A stretch of DNA of 64,000 nt from Cryptomeria japonica (Eukaryota > Streptophyta > Pinopsida > Cupressales > Cupressaceae): NCBI RefSeq assembly GCF_030272615.1, contig NC_081407.1, positions 146,379,744 through 146,443,743 on the forward strand, written 5' to 3'. A program made the position numbers and the translations under genes. The notes under the pieces were generated by a model, which saw only the letters and a program-made list of their open reading frames with translations, did not search any database and was not told the origin of the DNA. This document shows positions 57,986 through 64,000 of the stretch, piece by piece. The first letter of the stretch is position 1. Every line of letters starts with the position of its first letter.

Positions 57986-60900
57986 TCAGGGGGTGCAACT
58001 AATTGAACACAAAGGAGGAACCAGGGTCGTTGTTGTCACCCACAGGGGGAGCCAAGCAGTCCAACCTAGTTCTCCATTGCTCCAAACCAGCACATTTCCA
58101 TTAGTGAACTGATCTCTGTAGGGGTGGGAGGGCATTCCTTCCAGCTCCAGCTCAATGAAGTCTTCTCTCTGCTGTCGTGCCTCCATCTCTTGCATGAACC
58201 TCATTAGCCCTTGCTCAAAGTGAGTCTTATTGTTTCCCATGCGATCCCAGGTGAATCCATGCAAGAGCTCCCTTATGAAAACTAGAGTGGATCCATTCTT
58301 TAACCACCTGTCAAATTTGTCCTCCTCCAGTCTTAGAACGGCTGTGACCTGCATAGCAACAAGGTATCGGATGAGTCTCCTAAGAGACTCAGTGAGGTTC
58401 CTACTCTTACCATTAAACACATCATCATTCCTAAATTTCCAGATTATCCACATAATTTCCAAAGAGAGAGCAGACCAAAATAGATTAGCATGTTTCTTGC
58501 CGCCTTTAATATAACCAAATACCATCTCTTCAACAGTAAAACAATTGTTGTTAAGTGAGATACCAAACAGATTCCATACTTCTCTAGCAAAATGGTAGCC
58601 AAAAAAAATGTGATAAACAGATTCTAGGATACGACAAAGTTTACATAGAAGGGGGTTTCCATTGATGTCTTTCAGTGGCAGTTTATGAAGAATGAGTCTC
58701 TAGGCAAAAAATTTCTTTTTAGGCTCAATCGGGTAGGACCAGAATCTTGATAGGGTAAAATGCCATTGTTTAGGGTCCCATGACAGGTTCCAAGTGCAGT
58801 TAAGGTGATCAAGGATGTCCCTAGAGTCAGTAAGGGTAGAGTATATCATTTTGGCTTTGGTTAGCAGCAGGGGGGATTCATCTATCCAGTGGAGGGAGGC
58901 TAAGGGAGGAGGGGAAGAGGGGGGGAGGCAGGGAGGATGGGGGCAAGTGCAGAGTTGAGGATGGAATAGGTTCTAGCCAGGGATAGGGGGAGGTTGAATC
59001 TAGAGCTAAGAGATTTCCAGGAGGACAAAGTGCCATTTTCCAGAATGTGTTCAAATGTGACCAGTCCTTGGTTATGCCATTTCAGGGCAGAGCATCCTTG
59101 AAGATGTGCTAACTGTTTCCCATTATGTAGAGTATTCCACCATATAGACCTTTTTACATTGAGAGATCCTTTCTTATCAATTATGTCATTATTGCTAATG
59201 TATTGTCTAACAAGATTCCAGGCTTTCCATATAGACTTGAAGACTTCTGATCCCAAGGGGGAGACCTCAAAATTCCCCGCTATCAGATCACACATGGGTA
59301 GGTTCTTCCATTTTTTTGCTGATTTTGGAGTTGACCATTGTATATTGTTCCTAAAAAGGACTTTCCAGGGTTCATTGCCTTCAATGGATTTACAAATCCA
59401 TTTGGCAGCCAGAGCAATTCCTTGAAGTTTAAGGTCTTTGAGGCCCATGCCTCCTTGCAACTTAGATCTAGTACACCAATCCCATTTAACAGCATGTTGT
59501 TTCTTTTTTCCTTTTCCATCTGACCAGAGGAAATTCCTGATTTTCTTTTGAATGTAACTGAATTGGTAGTTGGTGAATAACCAGGTTGAGGAGCAGTATA
59601 CGTTATATGAAGAGAGAAGCTTCTGGCAAACTTGGAACCTACCTACTAGGGAAAGGAAGTTTCAGTTCCATTTAGAGAGTTTCTTATCTACCTTGTTTCT
59701 GAACCATTCCCACATTTCTTTCAAATTTGGAGAGACTGAGAAGGGGATTCCCAGATATCTAATGATGGTATTTGGGCCTCTCCACCTTAGTTCAAACTTA
59801 GACAACCAAATGGGAGGATCTTTAGTCCAGCCCAGCAGGGTAGATTTGTGTAGGGAAATTCTACTACCTGATGCTTTGTAGAATATCTTGATGTTTTGAA
59901 GGAGATGTATTAAGTTCTCCTCTTCTAGGGAGAATAGGATAGTTGTATCATCTGTAAACTGAATAATCCTAATTTCTTCTTTATTAGGGAGTGCAATCCC
60001 TTTTACCTTAGGGGATAAGCTATAGTCCTTTAGTATGTAGTGCATAGCATCTGCAGCCAGGACAAACAGGGCCAGGGCAAGAGGACATCCTTGTCTAATT
60101 GATATGGAAAGCGAGATGTTGTTAGATTTTAATCCGTTCACTTCCACTACTGCATTGGCATCACTAAATAGGGTCTGGACAATCCTGCAGAAGGAATTTG
60201 GAAAGCTCAGACTAGCTAGCATCTGTAAAATGAATCCCCATTCTATCCTATCATATACCTTCCCAAAATCTATTAGTAACATAGCTCCATTCTTCCCTAA
60301 GAGCTTGGCCCAGTCTAGGGACTCCCAGCAGGTCACCAAATTCTCCAAGATGAACCTGCCTTTAACAAATCCTGTTTGAGTAGGACTAACAATCTTCGGT
60401 AGTATACTGATTAACCTGTTTGCTACTACTTTAGCCAAGATTTTATAAGATACATTTAGTAGTGCGATGGGCCTCCATTTCTTGACCAAGGTCTTGTCTC
60501 CTTCCTTGGGGATGAGTTTGATAAGTCCTTGATTGATCTCTTTGCCAAGGGTTCCTTTAGAAATGGCCTCCAGATATAGGGTATGGAGGTCATTAACAAT
60601 CCACTTAGAATTTTTCTTATAGAATTCCACTGGGAATCCATCCGGTCCAGGGGACCTGTCATTACCCATAGAGGAGATGGCCATAGCAATTTCCTCCCTT
60701 GAGATGGGGGATTCCAACACTTCATAATCCTTCTCATCAAGCTTGGGAGGGGTTAATTGCTTTACAAGCTCTCTAGCATGACTGTGCCCGACATCAAGCT
60801 CTTCTAAAGAAAAAAGGTTCTGATAAAAGAGGGAGAAGCATTGTAGGATCCCTTGGGAGTCTGTGATGTGAGTGTTGTTGTCCCAAATATAATAAATGCT

Positions 60901-62098
60901 CTCCTTAGCTTCCTTAACTTTGAGCATGTGGAAAAAGAATTTGGACCCCTTATCCCCTGAGTCCAGCCAGTTAACTTTGGATTTGGTTTTAAGACCTTTA
61001 ATTTTCTAGTTTTGAATAGCCCTGAGGTGATCTTTGATTGTCATTAGAGAGCAAGAGAGGTTACCATCATTCGGAGAGTTCTGGAGATTCAATTCTGCTT
61101 TACATAGTTCCTCCTACAGGATTATCTCATCCCTCCTGGCATCCTTGGCCCTCTTTTCACCCATTGTTTTACAAAGGGCAGTCCAAGTTTTGATGTTTGC
61201 GTTCCAAGCATCTATGTTAGAGAGTTGGCCCCTATCCCTCTTATTAAACAGTCTGATGAAGGCCATGGCAGAGCACAGGTCCTTCCTCATCCTCTAGGAG
61301 TCTAGTGTTTAGGATGAATGAAGAGGTTCTTGAAGAGGGGGGAGGGGCCACTAGGGAGAGGTCTATTCCCATTATTATCGAGTGATGATCTGAGAGGGTA
61401 TAAGGGGATACAGAGTAGTAGTCACCATTAGGGTCCTTGTGTATCATAAAATGGGATTTATTGAGGTAGATCTTGTCTAATCTGCAGTATATCCTTTTAT
61501 TCAGGTGTTGATAATTGCACTAGGTGTACCAAATAGTGTTCAAATTGTCTTTCCTCCCAGCAATAGGGTCAAACAGGTGTAGTTTATTGATCATTCTATC
61601 CAATTGTAACCTTTCCATTCCCTTCCATTCAAACTTATTGCCCCCCTTTTTATCACTGGGAGATTCTATCATGTTGAAGTCTCCCCCAATAATCTAGGGG
61701 ATATCTTCTAGCATTGTTAGCCAATTCCATAGTTCAACTCTTTCTCTATACTCATTTGGGGCATAGATAGAGTAGATTCCAAACTTCAGGTTCTCCATTT
61801 GAATTGAGACCCAAATAGCTTTGGCACAGGGGGATTGACCCCAGTTAACTACTTTATTGGCCCATTTAGGACTAAGGAGTATGGTTGAGCCACCTTTTCC
61901 TTTGTTATGGTTAGTGTAGAAGGGAGTGGCTTCCTTCCAAATACATTTGAGTCCAATTTGCAGTGTGAAGCCCATTGCTTTTAGTTCCTGCAAGAGGAGG
62001 CAGTCCATGTTCTTATGAGCACTAAGAAATCTCTTTATGATGTATTTGTGATCAGGGGCCTCCAAGCCTCTGATATTCCAAGAAATGGTTTTCAACAT
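57986..62098 (-). pseudogene. LINE ORF2: endonuclease, reverse transcriptase, zinc-binding end
   Basis: ORF2 nicks target DNA and copies LINE RNA there. The endonuclease starts MLKTISWNIRGLEAPDHKYI (62098) and has LLLQELKAMG, YAPNEYRERV, IIGGDFNMIES after a TAG, RLDKIYLNKSHF and TLSDHHSI. The RT (59662-60927) is an intact 421-residue frame: SPGPDGFPVEFYKK, WRPIALLNVSYKILAKV, TGFVKGRFI, LLIDFGKVYDRI, SIRQGCPLALALF and the catalytic FTDDTTIL, where the usual residue before DD is Ala. After a stop come LQGGMGLKDLKLQGIALA and a zinc-binding type segment (CKLC, HIFFGYHF, near 58580-58660), then a C-terminal tail to 57986. Stops at about 61697, 61520 and 58702 read TAG where TGG is expected. Confidence 0.9.
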
Positions 62099-63945
62099 GA
62101 GTCACTTGGTTGGGAGGGGTCGGTTAGGGCTTTGAAACCCTCAAAACACTTGGGCCAGTCCTCTTTGTTTGCTATATTGCTAGCATCAAATGCAATAGAA
62201 GAGGAGGGTCTTCCTCTCTTTTTCCTTGCATCAGAGATTTGTTCAGGGCCTAGAGATTCCTTCCTATTAGCACTATCTTTACTGTTCTTAGGAGACCTCT
62301 TCCTTCTCGCTTTCCTATGTTTAACCATGGTAAATTCATCTTGAGGGACTGTCGGTCCTTGTTCAAAGTTGGTTTCCACTGGGGTGAATTGATCAGCACT
62401 GGGATGCACTACCTGAGTGGTATCAAATTCTGTCTTCAAGGCACTCATAGGGGTGCTATTAGTGAGGGGGACACCACTAGCAGGGTCTCCCTTAGAGTCC
62501 TCTAAGTTACCAAATTCTTCTAGAGGGGTTGATGGTATTTTCTCCAGAGGAGTTCCTTGCCTATCCCCTTTCAGGGTAAGGGGTTCCTTAGTGTTGAACT
62601 CATTCGGTTCTTTGCAGGTGAGTTGCTCGGGGTCTTGGGTCAAGACCCTACTAATGGTGCCTGCCAAGTCTGGAGTACCCCTATCAATGTCCTCAAGGTC
62701 AAGTAGATGACATCAAGAGGCTTCAATTTCCCATTTCTGCTTGAAGAGGTTTAGTTCAATTACTTTTCTTGCTTCCGCTGCTTTTCTCAAATTTTCCATC
62801 ACTATTTGTTGTGCATTAAGAGTCCTCGGATTTGAGGGGTGAGCAGGGGTATCAAGAGAATCCTGGGGGGTGAGGGGGGGAGGTTGAGCAGCAACTAGGG
62901 CTTCTTTAATGGCATTGCTGTAATCTAAGATGGAGTTTGTCATCGAGGGGGGGGAAGAGGCAGGGGGGTGCAGGGAAAGTGCGAAGGGGAGGAAGGCGAA
63001 GAAGGAGGAGGGGGGGGCGGAGAAGGGATGGGAGGGGAAGATGAGGGGTCAGGTTCAGAGGGCATGGTTTCCTTAACCGGGGGGGGGGGCTAGATGCCCT
63101 AGATTTAAATTTTGTAGATTTGCCTGATAATAAGGGACAATTATTCCTAAATTGGCCACTAACTTTATAGTAGTGACATGCATCTATTCCGCCCATATAC
63201 TCAACTGAACAGCAGTAGGTTTTATTGTTTAGCTGAATAACAATTTTTGTAGGGTAACTCAAACCTAGTTTTAATGCAATGAGAAGTCTAGCATCGAGAT
63301 GTGGGAGGACTGAGGGAGAAGAATCAATTTTAACAATTTTCCCTAGGGGTTCCACCATTTTATCTACACAAGACCATAGGAAAGGTGGGATATTCTTAAC
63401 AGTTATCCATTTCAGGAAGGAAAGGGCAAGAATCTCATCATTACAAGCTTCAGGGTCCCAGCGAACCGCCCTAAAGGATGAATTTCGTACTGACCAGAAC
63501 TATTTATTTATAATTTTGCTTTGGGTTTCCTTATTGTCAAAGAAAATAAAAAACACGCCCTTCTGAATCATTCTACAAAACGTAAAATGGAACCCTAATT
63601 TATTAACCCACACATCTTGCAGCCATTTGTTCATATATTGACGAGATGGTAAGTTATTTACATCAAAGGCAGCGAAAAAAATTGTTGAATCCCTAAGTCT
63701 CGAAATCTCCGAAGAAATGGTAGAAAGCATGGAGTCATTAGGTTTAATGGTGATGCGTTTGGAGGATTGGACCTTACCTTGTGTTGGTGTGAGATTGGTC
63801 TTATCTTCATGGTGGAGAGCAGCTTCCAATCGTGCATCTTCTGGAAATGAATCCCTCTTGCCCTCCACCGCTTGGCTGAAGGTCTTCTTCGGCTCCCGAG
63901 CGTTCGCAGTAGGATGAATGGGCTATTTAGGGTTGGTGAGACCAT
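62092..63945 (-). pseudogene. LINE ORF1: RNA-binding gag-like protein
   Basis: ORF1 binds element RNA. It has a DUF4283-type N-terminal domain (FTFCRMIQKGVFFIFF, then after a TAG FRAVRWDPEACNDEI, WITVKNIPPFLWS and PLGKIVKID). A degenerate zinc knuckle CHYYKVSGQFRNNC follows, where the second Cys reads Tyr and the His reads Gln. A Pro-rich region shifts frame at the G-run near 63080. The C-terminal part is 62092-62667. The start is either 63945 or the in-frame Met at 63868; the latter gives MEGKRDSFPEDARLEAALH. Two stops and a frameshift make it nonfunctional. Confidence 0.8.
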
Positions 63946-64000
63946 CTTTAATTGACCCCATTTAATGTAGGAGTGGCAATAAATGACTCGAGGGCTTCCT

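Larger units (their letters stand above)
57787..64000 (-). mobile_element. L1-type LINE, minus strand, nearly full length
   Basis: The 3' end is a poly(A) tail (plus-strand T run at about 57787-57794) inserted into the plus-strand LINE. ORF2 spans 57986-62098 and ORF1 62092-63945. The 5' end probably lies just beyond the window. ORF2 start ATG and ORF1 stop TGA overlap as ATGTTGA. Confidence 0.85.

Overview
This window is almost entirely transposable-element sequence from a large, AT-rich plant nuclear genome. Ty1/copia LTRs of about 1 kb, decayed Ty3/gypsy and L1-type LINE copies, multi-layer nesting and many CAA/CAG to TAA/TAG stops suggest a gymnosperm-like genome. The species is an inference and is not proven by any single gene. 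I see no intact single-copy host gene, tRNA, rRNA or CRISPR array. A 500-base run of N (16479-16978) is an assembly gap.

The standout content is two very large, related DNA transposons, called SL1 (6614-19196, 12.6 kb) and SL2 (34357-49533, 15.2 kb). Both have short terminal inverted repeats beginning GGGTATRTGCAY and 4-bp target-site duplications (GGTA/AGTA for SL1, a perfect TTAT for SL2). Both share one layout: (i) left TIR and palindrome-rich subterminus; (ii) a rightward multi-exon gene of unknown function with a conserved FW-x-RWWMVFD-x-PPCNN block and a Cys-rich segment; (iii) an array of about 358-bp tandem repeats; (iv) a leftward three-exon gene whose product carries a DxxxNY / DNCxxQF / HGKGEHDGAGA signature, read here as a DDD transposase; (v) a 20-bp palindromic minisatellite; (vi) a subterminal block, poly(A) tract and right TIR. 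The 4-bp duplication and DDD-type triad fit the Sola superfamily best. Size, cargo gene and internal satellites make them unusual. Both copies carry stops or frameshifts, so both look non-autonomous now.

Layout: 1-625 gypsy tail plus LTR start; 626-3716 decayed copia (RT/RNase H and 3' LTR, + strand); 4616-5626 and 19301-19990 parts of a minus-strand copia; 5627-6613 and 19197-19300 two halves of a solo LTR split by SL1; 20785-31684 a foldback-like element with pyrimidine/purine arms, itself split by a gag-protease-only gypsy element (20822-27307, TSD GAAAC); 33111-34356, 49534-50235 and 51663-52774 three pieces of one unrecognised minus-strand reading frame, split by SL2 and by an LTR (50236-51662); 54090-54640 a copia RT remnant; 56141-57786 a plus-strand LINE cut by a longer minus-strand LINE (57787 to the window end). 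A second solo LTR of the same family that hosts SL1 sits inside the minisatellite of SL2 (45877-46929, TSD ATATG).

The nesting gives a relative history: minus copia, then solo LTR, then SL1; unknown frame, then SL2, then a later LTR inside SL2; foldback element, then gypsy.
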